Of a stretch of 64,000 bases of DNA, positions 1 through 11,830 are shown piece by piece. Below the pieces are notes generated by a model that saw nothing but the letters and a program-made list of their open reading frames with translations, made no database searches and had not been told where the DNA came from. The stretch lies in contig JAJEKV010000063.1 in NCBI GenBank assembly GCA_021234155.1, positions 7,274,095 through 7,338,094 of the forward strand, read 5' to 3'. A program made the position numbers and the translations under genes. Each line of letters starts with the position of its first letter. The stretch's first letter is position 1. This DNA comes from Isoetes taiwanensis. Taxonomy: Eukaryota; Streptophyta; Lycopodiopsida; Isoetales; Isoetaceae.

Positions 1-847
1 TGTCATAGGAACCCATACCTAGGTGCATCCATTTGTTGGACTCGGTGCGCGGAAAAGCAACATGTTTGCATTTGGCATGCCAAATCTTCATATGCTTTTC
101 AATAGCATCAACTTCTTCTTTGAGTTCGATGATGTCGACCTTCAAGTTCTTCAATCCATTTTTATCCAACTTATTTATGGTGCTGGCCAACAGGTCTCGC
201 CACATTTCTTCTTGTGCTTTAAGCCTTTGAATGGCTTCTTGTTCGTCTGGCGCAGCAGTTTCTAAAGCCTCTCTGTCCTTCACTTTTTCAGATATCTGCT
301 CTTCTATTGCAGAGATCTGAAAGTCAGCTTGAGTGAGAGCACCCTCCTTCCTCAAATAATCTTCTTCTTTCATCAAAATATCGTTTTCTTTTTCAGCTTT
401 CATGGCAGCAAGCCTCCTAAGCTGATTGAGTATAGCATTGCTGTTGTTGCTATAGCTATTACCCTCTTGCTTAATTGACAACTGTCGCTCAGAAGTCCTA
501 AAAGCATCAGCAGCAAAGGATGCCCAGTTGATAGCATATTCCTCAGGATTTGCAGCTGCTCGAGGGGAATTAGCCCAGGCAAAAGCTCTAGCAAAGGTGA
601 CTCTAACTTCATTGTTAGTGGGCTTGGATTTTTGGTAAATCCGTCCAAGAAGGTCGTTCAGCTGGGTTTCATAGGCAGGCCGAATAAATTTCAGGTTAAT
701 CTTCCCTTTCCTGAGTGGCATCTTCCAAACTCGAAGAAAATCGGCCTCTGTAACATCTTTTGCCTTAATTTCTTTGGGCTTTTTCCCTTTGTTAGAAAGA
801 GCCCGGTTAACATGGAATTCATATTCCGTTCTCGCCATCAGCATGTC
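1..847 (-). CDS. Uncharacterised coiled-coil protein, open at the window edge
   Basis: Reading the minus strand from ATG at 844 (or 838) gives about 280 codons without a stop, running off the window at base 1. A splice acceptor (TTTTTTTGCTTGCAG) ends at 848, so this is probably an internal or 3' exon. The first half is basic and mixed. From about residue 130 it becomes a charged heptad-like helix rich in E, K and L with segments such as RRLAAMKAEKEND and LKEEVDAIEKHMK, predicting a long coiled coil. I do not recognise the family. It lies downstream of the tnpA-like exons on the same strand and could be their continuation, a second transposon protein, or an independent gene. No lesion is visible in the part present. 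Confidence 0.55.
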
Positions 848-1289
848 CTGCAAGCAAAAAAAGGTCAGAACTTCATAGGCCAAAGGGAAATTTGAGAGCT
901 TCACAAAAGAGAAGGACATCAACCTCGCCGGAATTGAGCGCCATCACAATTCTGTTCTTGCTTGATGAATTCGGAAAACAGAGAATAGGAGAAGCTTGAT
1001 CGACTGAATAGATTTAAAGCGAGTATGGCAATGATGCATTCAAAATTATGAAAAAACAGGGGGTGACTCGAAGAAAATTCGCGCTCAAAAATCGATGACG
1101 AATGATGAAGGGTGTACCCTTCACCATAATGACGGACGACCCTGCCCTTCAGCTGACAGTCGCGATTCAAGGTGCTGATCGGGTGCTGAACGAACCAAAA
1201 TATGGGTATTTCAAGCATAAAAACACCCATTATATGATTATTGATGGTATAGAAAAATGCAAAAATATATCATAGAGTTGTTTTGACAT

Positions 1290-4200
1290 ACCTGGCTTCC
1301 AACTGAAGCTTCTTTGCTCGTCATCTTTTCCAAAGCCTATTATGTAACGGATTAATGATATAAGGTAAATAAAAATAATTAATACAAATATTTTCACACC
1401 TATTATGTAACGGATTAATGATATAAGGTAAATAGAAATAATTAATACAAATATTTTCACAATACCTCTTGGTTCGTATCTTCTTCAAGTTTTTTATTCT
1501 TAGCAGATAAACTTTCAATCTGTTTGTGCAACTCCAGAAGCATAGATTTGGCATCATCCACCATTTGTGTAAGATCACCTTGAGTTTCTCTAGGCTCTTC
1601 AAAGGTTTCATGAAGAGCAATTGACACGTTTGCATGTATTTCTCACATTGAATGATGGTGAGGGATGCGTACCCTAAAACTCCATAGAAGAAAGCAATAA
1701 ATTAAATAAAAACTCGCAATATAGTTTTAGTAAACTCACATTAGATTTCTCTCCCCTTGGTAGATTCCCATATCCTTTTGAGGTATGAGCTTCATCTGCA
1801 ATTTCAGCCGTGGTTGGGGACCTTTGCATCTTTTCTTTCTGTAATGTTTAACCAAGTGAATGAAACTTTATGCATTTACATGACATTAACCAAGTACATT
1901 ATAGAAGTTGATGGAATTAAACTTTTACCAGATACATGTATGTACCAGCGTAGCCACTTCTTCCTGTGTTGTTAGTACGCTTTTGATCAGCTCGGTTCTT
2001 TTTGTTGCGACTGCTTGAGTTCTGAAGAATATTAAATTTTAGTATTTGCATCAGGAATACTTCAAAAATATGAAACAATATGATTAATAATATACTTTGT
2101 ATTCGTTTGTCTCCATATATGTAAGAAACTTGAACCACGTATCATTTTTCATCCAATCTGGCTTTGTTGGCTCTTCATTATTCTTCCGTGCATGCAGGAC
2201 CTTATCACATACACTCCTCCTTGCCTCTCTAATACGTTTAGAAAGGCGTGTCATGCCAATGTTTTTGTCCCACTCAGCCCATGGGATTACAAACCAATCC
2301 TATATTTACAAAACAAAAATCACCACTATTGTAATCAAAAGAAAAATATAAAACTATGAAGACTCTATTTTATTTAATGGCAAATAAAGAAAAATTATGC
2401 ACTTTTAATTAGAATGTCTAAAATTACCTGCAATGTTCGTCGTACAAGGTCTAATTGCCCTTGGGGAATTTTTCTCATGTCTGAAATGGATAGGTCCACA
2501 TGCTTTTTGATAAGTACATTTAGTTTCCTGTCAAAATAATTCTTGTAGGCACCACAAGGGTTCATATCAGCATCAAATTCCAATTCATATGGTTTTTCCT
2601 CTCTTAAAATTCTCCTCATGGCACCATTTGATAATCTTCGTAAGTGGTTCCGCCGTGCTTTTTCATAGTTGGGTTGGTGATCTTCACCTTTGTTTTGTTT
2701 AATTTCCACATAAAAAGTTAGTAAGTGAAAATAATAAATTAACTAGGATATTAAAACTTTGCACAAACATACTACGAAATCTTAGATATTAGTTGGACAT
2801 GCATTTTTATTTTGGCTTTATAAGGATGTGCTGTTACCCCATCCTATATGAGGCATAATTTCAACGCAATTGCTTCTCGCATATTCGTCAAAAGTGTCAA
2901 ATTTGCAATGAAAATGGCTTTTGAAGAAAGGATGTCTATATATTTTTGTGGAACCTTCTAAAGTATCTTAGAAAATGTTTACTCAAAAGACAAGTTGTCA
3001 CACTTGAAACAATGGTTGTGGTATTTTTCTCGTAGTTTGCTAGATGGCGTATACTCGAGGTGACATCATGGGCTCAAGGTGACATCATGGGGCGTTTTGG
3101 TTGGTTTTACCATAGAACACAGTCATGGATGTCATGGGGTTGTATTTGTTCATTAAACCATGAAAATGCTCATGCTTCTAATTAAAACTTTTTTGGGTCC
3201 TTTGCATAGGAGATAAAATCATACCATGGCTTTAATGGTAATAAATTTTATATGGCATTTCCCCTAACGTTGCATGCTATATCCAGAGATACGAAACGGC
3301 CCAACCATTTTGGAGCCACACATAGTTCGAATGCTAGGATCTGGCCGACTAGGCCGGATCTGCAACAAGGGAAGATATAAAATGTCCATTCAATTAGGTT
3401 GAGCAGTGCATGATAAAAAACAAAGGGCTTGGGTTGTTGGACGAAACAGAAGTTAATAATGCTACATGAAAGATGTCAAATACCTTAACAATGTTTTTTT
3501 AGCTACAATACATTGAATAATATAGTTTCGACATTGAAATAACATGTTGAGTGGTAATGAAAATTGCTATCCATTGTATGTTGGAGATGTACTTTGGAAG
3601 AAGCTACTAAAACTGCCTTTAAAAGCCACTGACCTTGTTGAGACTGATCTGCACCTTGACCTTCATCTGCACCTTGACCTTGATCTGGAACAACACTTAG
3701 AGGAGGTTCGAGTCTACCAATCCGCTCTGACAGATTGACATTCCCTAACCAAAACACACAAATCACAACATCAGCAAATCAACTATACAAAATTTCATGA
3801 TTTTTATTTAACATTGAATGATTTTCATGCTCAGTATGGCAAGGGTCTTCTTGTTATAGCCTATTTTAAGAAAATATAGCATGAAGAAATGATATCAAAT
3901 AAGGTCACATTTTTTAATGTCTTGAGAGCTGCTGATATTTTGTTCTCTCACATCTGCTTATTTCCTGAAGATGTTAGACTTTATATCACTTGTAGGCCGA
4001 AGCATTTACAAGAATGAAAGATGGTGGAATGTGCAGCTTCTGAATTTAATGAGATAGGGAAGCGTGATGGGCACTCTGGTTCTGGTTGTAAATTGGAAAG
4101 GGTTGAAGATGCGATATATTTAGCACATAACAGAAGATGGAGAGATCACTTTTTATGACTTCCACTTTAATCTTATGAAGGTGATAATAATCAGAATCGT

Positions 4201-6660
4201 GAATCAACCTAGTCTAGCAAACTGGCAGAAAAGGAAATACCAGAAAAGTAAGTTTATAGTCTGGTATCTTTGAAGGCAATTTTACAATAGCAAGAAAGTA
4301 TTATTTCTCAAGTTTACAACCTGCTATCTCCACAAGCAATTCCAGAAATAGTTTTACAGCAATGTTTCAACCTGTTACCAACCTCGGATGAGCTTGGGCT
4401 ATAGTGTCAGAATCTGAGGAAATGGCATGTTTTGTCGGCTCAAAATCTGGAATACCGCTGCAGCTTTGGAAGGATGTGCGAGCAATTGGGGCAAAAAATC
4501 CAGTTTTGCAAAGCTATGCAGCCTAGGAACAATAGAGCACACTCTTAGCATGCTGCACTATAGAGCAAATGCTAAATTAGGCAATCTAAAGGAGGCCCAA
4601 ATGGTCTTTGATGATTGTAAGGATGCAGTTTCCGAAAGGAGCATAAAGGGCTTCTTGTTAAGCTGTTGTACAAGAAGGTAAACAGACCTTGCATGTCTTT
4701 ATTGTACCTTTTATACTCAAAGTCAAGCAGGTCTTTGTGCTCGAGAAGCCAGTAATCATCATCTAGCCAACATGATTGCTGAATCAGATAATTCAAAGTA
4801 CTTCTATGTTTCTTCAATAATGAGAGCAGATCCATAATTGAGTCCTCAAAAATCTTTGTGATAGAATGCAAACCTTTCAAAATCACTAAGAAAGGAGCAT
4901 GAGAAAATATTTTAGTATCTGAAGCTGCTTCTATCATACCAACCACACTCAAACGATTGTCTAGCTCATATAGAAACATATCAAACCACAACTTCAACCA
5001 TTCACGAGAGCCTAGGCTTGGTCTTCCCTGAGGAAGTGTCATTCTTGTTTGACAACATGCATCAACCTCACCTAATTCATGCAGGTGGAACCGATTCCTT
5101 ACATCCTAAATAAGCGAGGTCAAAAGAACCCAAGCAATGATGACCCTTGCGGTACCGCCATTCTTTGTACAAAAGTGGTATGACAAAGGCGTTGAAGTCT
5201 TTTCGCGATCCTTCATGGAAGTGACAAAGTCGGAAGGCTCTTCTTAGCACTCTGTGTAGTCTAGAAAGAAGAGTCATTGAAAGCTCGTGGACAAATGGAG
5301 AAAGATCACGAACAACATTCTCTAGCTTTGCATTATGCAGATAAGGGCTTCCAATATGGTAGCGCCAGCTGTTTCAAGCAAGCGAGCAAGGGCATCCCGA
5401 CACGGTGCATACAAACGTTTATAGGGGATCCACTACTCTAAAGAAGCAAAGCATTATTAATACCAGCATAGGAAATGTAAGAAAGAAAGTAGAATGAGAC
5501 TGTTTCAGCTGCCAATAATCTTGAGCAGGAATGTTATGATACAAGGGGCTGGCATTTCTTCAATCTAACAGAGATAGCATTAAGGTTTGGTGCGGCTTTG
5601 GTGCTATAAAGCATGTCATTCAATTGTTTGGCAAGGCCTATGGTTAAAGGTCTGAACCCATACCATTGTTGCAGCCCCATCTCCGCCACCATAGCACCGG
5701 GAAATTTATGATTGCTAATGGAACTCTATGATTCTTTGGCTATGCGGAACAAGATGATGGCAAAGAGGCATTCGGGCTCTTCATGGAAATGGAAATGAAG
5801 GTATGAAGCCGTGGCACTTGCAGGAGAGCAGGACTTATCAAGATCTTTGCCGTTCCTTCTTAGATTCCCTATTACCTACTGTACAACAAATGCAATGAGA
5901 CAAATTAAGAAGAATTCAAAAACCTTTTGTTGGTCGTCCAGGAGATGCTCCTTTGTTGTGTGCATCCACTCCTTTGTTGTGTGCATCCAAAGATTTCCTT
6001 GAAACTAGCATGTGCAAGTATGTAAACTGATGAAACCTTGGACTTCATGTATATGTACAAGAATTATGATTTTTTCAACTGTAATAAATCAATTTCACAA
6101 GCAAAGGGCTTCTGAGCAAAGGTCTTATGAGAAGCAATCAAGTAGGAAGTCTAGCCAGGCTTTGTGCACTTCAATAATGCCCATTTGTGAAGAATGGACC
6201 GGGAACTCAAGGGAGCATCCAAATTTTCTTTAAAAAAAGGGGGCAGAAAGACATACGAAAGCAAACTAGGTATCTACCAAATTTAAAAACATTTCTAAAA
6301 ATAGAATTGCAAGCAACTTACCGCCTGTATTTTCCACATTTTGCGTAAAACTAGGGTCAGATATGGGAATGCTTCTTGTAATGCTTTTATCCAAGATTTT
6401 TTGAGCCGATGGACGATCGTATGCCTCAATTCTCTTCCTAATGCTAATATTCTTCTTTTTAAAAAGTTTTTTTCTCTTCAACATAGGCCGTTTTGGAGCT
6501 GGGGAACATACTTCATCTCAAGACTCTCCTCATCTCCATCTTCGTTGTCTGCACCTTCCCTCATCTGAAAATTGTCACCTTCACTGTCTTGTTCTGAGCT
6601 TGAATGCTCCATAGGCTCGTCAGAATCCATTTCGTGCATCTCCAACAATCTGCTCAGCAT
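1290..6660 (-). CDS. tnpA-like Transposase_24 (Ptta/En/Spm) protein, multi-exon, partly degenerate
   Basis: Exons proposed from splice signals are 6660-6322 (acidic N terminus), 3744-3634, about 2709-2428, 2299-2096, 2021-about 1927, about 1799-1745, 1675-1466 and about 1327-1292. The third to fifth exons carry the recognisable Transposase_24 body: a block with FDADMNPCGAY and KIPQGQLDLVRRTLQ, then DWFVIPWAEWDKN with PTKPDWMKNDTWFKF, then a basic NKKNRADQKRTNNTG linker, then a C-terminal coiled coil (DDAKSMLLELHKQIESLSAK). In CACTA elements this type of protein accompanies the TNP2 transposase and is thought to bind subterminal repeats. Oddities: the first exon needs a one-base shift (near 6500) to join its acidic and basic halves, and the 1675-1466 exon reads well only from an internal acceptor. 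Probably damaged. Exon joins are inferred. Confidence 0.6.
1336..1461. repeat. 63-bp tandem duplication
   Basis: Two almost identical 63-bp units, 1336-1398 and 1399-1461, each beginning CCTATTATGTAACGG and differing at about one base. They sit inside an inferred intron of the tnpA-like gene, so the duplication need not affect its reading frame. Confidence 0.9.
2710..3633. other. Intron-like DNA with no recognised gene
   Basis: AT-rich sequence between two inferred exons of the tnpA-like gene. It has a short local duplication near 3052-3090 (GGTGACATCATGGG twice) but no coding signal that I can support on either strand. Confidence 0.4.
4430..4681 (+). pseudogene. PPR gene fragment
   Basis: The translation contains ANAKLGNLKEAQMVFDD, which fits the second helix of a PLS-type PPR motif (consensus ...YAKCG.LEDAQ.VFD). 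The upstream residues fit a PPR array poorly and there is no start or full motif array. A second PPR-like scrap in the same orientation is at 5695-5812. Both lie inside the CACTA element, between its tnpA-like exons, so they look like captured or inserted host DNA. The call rests on one motif half. Confidence 0.4.
4690..5400 (-). pseudogene. HECT E3 ubiquitin ligase (UPL5-like) fragment
   Basis: The minus-strand translation carries LVILKGLHSITKIFEDS and CWLDDDYWLLEHKDLLDFE, followed by YKRYNKDM. This corresponds to the region just before the HECT domain in plant UPL5 (known pattern: WLLEHKDV.(D/T)FE(S/A)RR). Upstream, 5277-5400 gives a plausible continuation (LENVVRDLSPFVHELSMTLL) and then breaks frame. 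The catalytic HECT domain with its active cysteine is absent: after DFEYKRY the similarity is lost. It is a broken fragment within the CACTA element, antisense to the nearby PPR scraps. The family call is from remembered motifs and should be checked by search. Confidence 0.5.
5695..5812 (+). pseudogene. PPR gene fragment (second piece)
   Basis: Translating near 5700-5810 gives KFMIANGTL, a stop codon, then FFGYAEQDDGKEAFGLFMEM, a recognisable PPR motif (WNAMI.GYA..G.GKEA..LF..M). The in-frame stop and the lack of neighbouring motifs mark it as a fragment. It is probably related to the one at 4430-4681. Confidence 0.45.
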
Positions 6661-7165
6661 TTCTGAGATCGGGATAGAGCTTGGATCAAGAAATTTGCAT
6701 TCGCGGGTAAGTTCCTTTTTTCCCTCGTTTTTGTTTCTTTTGTTTTTTGTGTATGATTTACTGGTAATAGTTCAAGTTTTAGTTAAAACAACATTAATAT
6801 CAAATAAACAGAACATAGTAGGTTGTTATGCACAAAATTATTTTTAAGATCATTTCGTAAATAAAATCCCTATCTAGTCTATTATTTTGTTTATGGTGCA
6901 TCTAAAATTTTTAGACTACGGGCATAACTTTACACATGAAGGATAATTTAGTTACCTAGAGATGTTTTTGAGTAATGCATTATTGTGGAAGATGAGTTAG
7001 TTAGATTAATGGCAAAAGAACATTTTGAAGAGTTGATGCAAGGTAATTATATTGTTTTGATTAATGGCTTTACCTAAATTGCTACACTTTATACTAGATT
7101 TGATATATACGTGTTGTACTTGGTAATTACCTAAATTTCTTAATAATATATAGAAATAAATTTCA
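6661..7165. promoter_or_regulatory. Divergent intergenic region of the CACTA element
   Basis: This 505-bp AT-rich gap separates the ATG of the tnpA-like gene (6660, minus) from the ATG of the TNP2 gene (7166, plus). It must hold the start sites of both if the gene models are right. I see AT-rich stretches but no unambiguous TATA pair. Confidence 0.45.
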
Positions 7166-10100
7166 ATGGATCGTGTTGGTGAGCCCCAAACATTTGAAGA
7201 ATTAAAGCACCAAGCTATAAAAGATGGAGTTTCAGCTGTGGCATGCCCACGTACAAAATGCAACGGAAACAAATTGAAGTCACTTGATGACGTTCATCAA
7301 CATCTGAAATGTAATGGTTGGAGTCGACATTTAAAAGAGGTGAGAGACCCTTTAAAATTCCTTATTTATCTTTTAGCATACGTCTGATTTAAAATTACAA
7401 TTTTGTAGGACATTAGATGTGAAGGTACTGTGTCCCAAACAGTTCAAGATACCTTCATGATAATTGATAATGATTATAAAAGTCACGTACCTTTGGAAGT
7501 TGCTAGGGATGATTTTCCATGTAGCAATGTAAGGGGAAGTCCACTAAGTGAGGGAGATGAAATAACTGATGGAGATCAGATAACGGATGGAGATCCATTA
7601 TGTGACAGCACTAGTGATCCATTAAAGCCATTATATGATGGAAGCTCATTGAATATGTTATCTGCTATACTTTTGATTCTTGATTTGCAGACTATGCATG
7701 GATGGTCCAATGCTAGTCTTGATGGCCTTCTAAAAGTTCTGGGAGGACAATTGTTACCCAAGGGAAACGTACTGCCACGTTCATCTTATTATGCACAAAA
7801 GTTGATGAAGGAACTTGGTTTGGAATATGAATCTATCCATGCTTGCCCAAATGATTGTGTTCTTTACAGAGGGGAGTATGCTAATCTTGAATCTTGCCCT
7901 AATGAAAAATGCCAAGAAAGCCGATGGAGCAAAAAAGGAAAACCTAGTGCACGTAAAGTTGTGCGTTACTTCCCTGCCATACCTCGACTATTAAAACTGT
8001 ATGAATGTCCATCAATGGCAAGACACATGACGTGGCATGCCAACAATGTAAGTACAGATGGCATTTGTAGGTATGTCTTCGATTCACCAGCATGGCAGCA
8101 CATCAGCAACATGTGGTCTGACTTTGCTGAAGACCCTCGCAACATCAGGTTTGGTTTGGCATTTGATGGTGTAAGCCCGTTTAGCAAAATGAGATCTAAC
8201 TGGAGTACTTGGCCTGTTATGTTGGTCAATTACAATATTGAACCATGGTTAGCCACAAAGCCACATTTTATTATGTTGATATTATTGATTCCTGGACCAC
8301 AACAGGTACCTTCTTCAAAAATTGATGTGTACATGAGTCTTATTGTGGAAGAGTTTCATAAGCTTTGGGAAGGAGTACAGGCATTTGACTTCAGCAAGCC
8401 AACTTTGGAGAGGGAATTTACCTTGCGTTCAATGATCATGTGGACTATACATGATTTTCCTGCATATGGTTTGTTGGCAGGGTGTGTAACCCATGGATAT
8501 CGAGCATGTCCCCACTGTGGACCTGATATTCATGTTCGCAAGTCTAGCAGTCTTAAAAGATTCATTTATGCAGGCCATCGCCGATATCTCCCTGTTGATC
8601 ATAATTTTTGGAAAATGAAAGCATTTGACGGGAAAATTGAAGTTGGGACAGCTCCAAATCTTGTGAAGCCTACTGATATACAAAACTGGATACTAGAAAA
8701 GGAAGAATGGGACAGAAAGGAGTTATCTCGAAAAGAATTGAAACAAAAAAGAAAAGTTGATGATGCAGATGATGATCCAACAAAGAGGACGGGGTGGAAA
8801 CGTCTTTCTATATTTTACGAGCTTCCTTATTGGGAGGTATGTCGTGCTTGTGTATGTATTTAGGAACTTATGCTTTACATGTAACTATCTTATTTCCTAT
8901 TACATATTACAGCATCTTCTTAATCGAAACACACTAGATGTCATGCACGTGGAGAAAAATGTTGCAGAAAATATAATTAAGACAATACTTGGAGATGCTG
9001 ACAAGGACAATGAAAAGGTACGAGAAGACATGAGGGAGATTGGAATTCGAGAGTCGCTTTGGCCTCAATCACAAAATGGTAAAGTGATTTTACCTCATGC
9101 TCCATATGTCCTTACAAAAGAAGAAAAAAGAGCTTTCTTTGCTGTTATACAAAGTGTGAAACCTCCTACAGGATTGTCCTCTAACTTCAAAAAATGTGTT
9201 GCAAATGGAAAGCTCAAATCTATGAAATCACATGATTATCATATTCTTCTTCAGCTGTTCCTTCCTTTGGCTATACGTGGTTGTCTAGGAGAAGGAGAAA
9301 GAATGTCAATATTAAGACTCAGTTCTTTGTTTAAGCAAATTACTGCAAAAGAGATTCATTTAAGTGAGATGGGTAACTTGAAGGGGGAAGCTGTGAATGT
9401 GTTATGCTTGCTTGAGAAGCATTTTCCACCATCTTTGTTCACGATCATGACGCATCTCATCATACATCTAGTAGAAGAGCTAGCTATTTATGGGCCTGTG
9501 ACTGCACGATGGATGTACCCCATTGAGAGATTCTTGAAACATCTCAAAAAATATGTTCGCAACATGGCATATCCAGAGGGATCCATTGCTGAAGGATACA
9601 TAATTAATGAAGCAATGACTCTAATTAGCATGAAAGAGGATAGAAATATTGAATTTTTAGGTGAATATGATGGTGTTTTGGAGCGTAACACATCTGAGGT
9701 CTTGGAGGGTAAAGGTACTTTGATAAAGTTGGATTTATCATTGCAACAACAAGCACATGAATGCATTCTAGCAAATTCAACCATCATTGACACATGGAGA
9801 TTGTAAGTATTTCAGTTTTATAATTTAGATGGCGATGGGTGCTTTAATGTAGAAAGTTAACTTTCAATTTGTTTATAACAGAAAATACGAACAATCACAA
9901 CATGGTATCTTGTCTGGGCGCAAGCGGCCAAGGGAGCAAGTTATGAACTTTCCAGAGTGGCTCAAAATTGAAGTTCAACGTATGGTTCAGAATAAGGAGC
10001 AAGTAGATCCGTTGTTGCTTGATCTTGCTTTTGGAGTTGAAGAATATGCTACAAGTTATAAAAGTATGTGGGCATATGGTTGGCATTTACGAGTGCAAGA

Positions 10101-10673
10101 CTTAGATGCAAAGCAAGTGACACAAGATTCAGGCATTTCCGCAATATTTCAATCCACGAGTCGTAGTAGTGCTAAAGACAAGCGTCCAATTGAAGCTGAG
10201 ATAGAATATTTTGGCAAAATTCAACAGATTTTACAGGTTCTATTAGTGCTTGTAAATATGTTGTAATATACGAGTACACTAATATACTAATCCTTTTTTC
10301 ATGATTCTATAGGTCTGCCTTGGTTCATCGCATGTGGTGCTCTTACAATGCCATTGGTATAGGCCTGATATTATTGGACAACGAACATCAACAAAATTTG
10401 ACAAGTATGGCTTTCAACTAGTGGACACTACAAAAGCTGCATATAAAGCTAATTCAAGTTCTCAACCCTTTGTCTTTCCAGAACATGTCCAACAGGTAAA
10501 ACTACAATTAGAGTTTCTTATTTGCAATAATTTTTCGTGAATTATATGTTTATGCATCTAAATATATGCAGGTTTTCTATTTTGATGATCCCCATAACGT
10601 AGGTTGGTCTATTGTGCTTCGAAACCCATCGCGTAGATGGACTAATACTTACGATGAAAGTGTTAATTTATGA
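7166..10673 (+). CDS. TNP2-type CACTA transposase, apparently intact, six exons
   Basis: Exons fitted from GT/AG signals: 7166-7339, 7409-8836, 8913-9802, 9882-10236, 10313-10495 and 10572-10673. They join in frame to about 1043 residues with no stop or shift. Domain order: a short cysteine-containing Transposase-associated region (ACPRTKCNG, about residues 27-60); Transposase_21 (about 150-600) with GLAFDGVSPF, IPGPQQVPSSKIDVY, WTIHDFPAYGLLAGC, ACPHCG and NTLDVMHVEKNVAEN, which supply the conserved acidic residues of this family; a DUF4218-like region (IIHLVEELAIYGPV, RWMYPIERFLKHLKKYVRN); and a C-terminal DUF4216-like end (YGFQLVDTT, FYFDDPHNVGWSIVL). The protein should cut and join CACTA ends. 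Intactness suggests a recently active, possibly autonomous copy. Confidence 0.9.
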
Positions 10674-10949
10674 TCATTGATGATGACATATCCTACATTT
10701 AGTTTCTGTAGTTCGGAGGACATCACAAGTGCAGTCCAATTCAACTTTAAGGTTCTAGCATTGTAATATCCTATCTTATAAAATAAAGGAGAAAGTGAAG
10801 TTAATGCTTAGCGAATGAGTGCTTCTGTTTTTTCGCTATATATAGCACTATTATACCACAATGGATGGAGTGTTTATAGTCACACTTAAATCACAAGCAT
10901 ATTGCGTGTATGATTAGATAACATTTGTATATATGATGTTTGTGCTCGA

Positions 10950-11816
10950 CAAATGGCAAAAGTTCCATCACACCTAAATGGAAAATAGAAGTCACTTAGA
11001 CAAGAGTCATTTGTTCGTATGCAAATGGCACAAACACGCGGCACTTATGTGTCACTTATTACTTTGCCATTTACGTCGCTCGAAATGGCAAAAAGAAGCC
11101 CGCATATAAATGGCACATTCAAGTCACTCAAACAGGTGACATTTATTGGCATGCAAATGGCACAAACATGCGGCACTTATGGGGCACTTACATGACACTT
11201 ATTACTTTGTCATTTACGCATGTTAAAATGGCAAAACATAGACCACACTTAAATGGCACATGCATGACACTAATTTATGTGCCATTTATAAGATCAACAA
11301 TGGCAACGTAATCAGTGTAGTACCGTACTTACCGTACCGTACGTGTATGGTACGTATGCAACGTACAGTACGGGGTAACGTACGTCAGCTGATTTAACGT
11401 ACGAAAGTACGTTAAAATGTTGTTGTTCAAAATACGCGTACGGTACGTACGGTACCATAAAATACGTATGGTACGTACTTTAACCATTTTTTTTTGTGAA
11501 AAAAATCATAAAATATGGGTACCGTACCTATAAAGTATGTACCGTACCTGTAAAGCACGTACCGTACACGTACGTTAAACAACAGATAATTTTTTTTTTT
11601 TTAAATCATTGTTTGCACAAAATGCTTAAGTACGTACTGTACGTCCCGGCACGGTACGTAAGTACTTTAACTCGTACCGTACGCGTACGTAAACAACACT
11701 GAACGTAATTGTCATTTAAATGGCACATACTTGTCACGTATTTTGGTGTGCCAATTACAATGATATAAACGGCAAATTCAAGAAATTCTGCCATTTCTTC
11801 ATGCCATTTATGCTTA
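10950..11816. repeat. CACTA subterminal repeats (AAATGGCA / TGCCATTT)
   Basis: About a dozen copies of AAATGGCA(C/A) and its complement occur in both orientations, often next to GTCACTTA or GGCACTTATG. They sit between the 3' end of the transposase gene and the terminal repeat at 11817-11830. The array is split by the insertion at 11313-11701. Subterminal arrays of this kind are tnpA binding sites in known CACTA elements; binding here is inferred. Confidence 0.8.
11313..11701. mobile_element. Short hAT-type non-autonomous element, GTAC-rich, nested in the CACTA
   Basis: The element starts CAGTGT and ends CAACACTG, and is flanked by a perfect 8-bp duplication, AACGTAAT (11305-11312 and 11702-11709). 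An 8-bp target duplication with CAGTGTTG-like ends is diagnostic of hAT transposons. It has no coding capacity. By my count the 389 bp hold about 30 GTAC tetranucleotides, often as overlapping ACGTAC/GTACCGTAC strings. It interrupts the subterminal repeats, so it arrived after the CACTA element. Confidence 0.88.
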
Positions 11817-11830
11817 TTTTTGTAGTAGTG
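11817..11830 (-). repeat. CACTA terminal inverted repeat (right end)
   Basis: The plus strand reads TTTTTGTAGTAGTG, i.e. CACTACTACAAAAA on the minus strand. The expected 3-bp target duplication would be the TCA at 11831-11833, but the other copy lies outside the window. Confidence 0.85.

Larger units (their letters stand above)
1..11830. mobile_element. CACTA (En/Spm) DNA transposon, left end outside window
   Basis: The right terminus is visible. The strand ending at 11830 reads, on the complement, CACTACTACAAAAA, the classic CACTA terminal inverted repeat. Inward from it, at about 10950-11310 and 11702-11816, lie many copies of AAATGGCA or its complement TGCCATTT, the subterminal repeats expected of this superfamily. 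The plus strand carries a TNP2 transposase (7166-10673). The minus strand carries a Transposase_24/tnpA-like gene (6660 down to about 1290 or further), and the two genes share a 505-bp divergent intergenic space. I found no matching left terminus or AAATGGCA cluster in the first 7 kb, so the element probably starts before base 1. The interior also holds PPR and UPL5 scraps. A 389-bp hAT-type element is nested at 11313-11701. The extent to base 1 is an inference; the right end is seen directly. Confidence 0.75.

Noticed and set aside
1230..1460. Isoleucine-rich membrane peptide on the minus strand
   Set aside because: It spans the 63-bp tandem duplication within an intron; the repeated peptide simply reflects the DNA repeat.
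5430..5446. CACTACTCTAAAGAAG as the left end of the CACTA element
   Set aside because: It matches only seven bases of the terminus and lies inside the tnpA-like gene, with no AAATGGCA repeats beside it.
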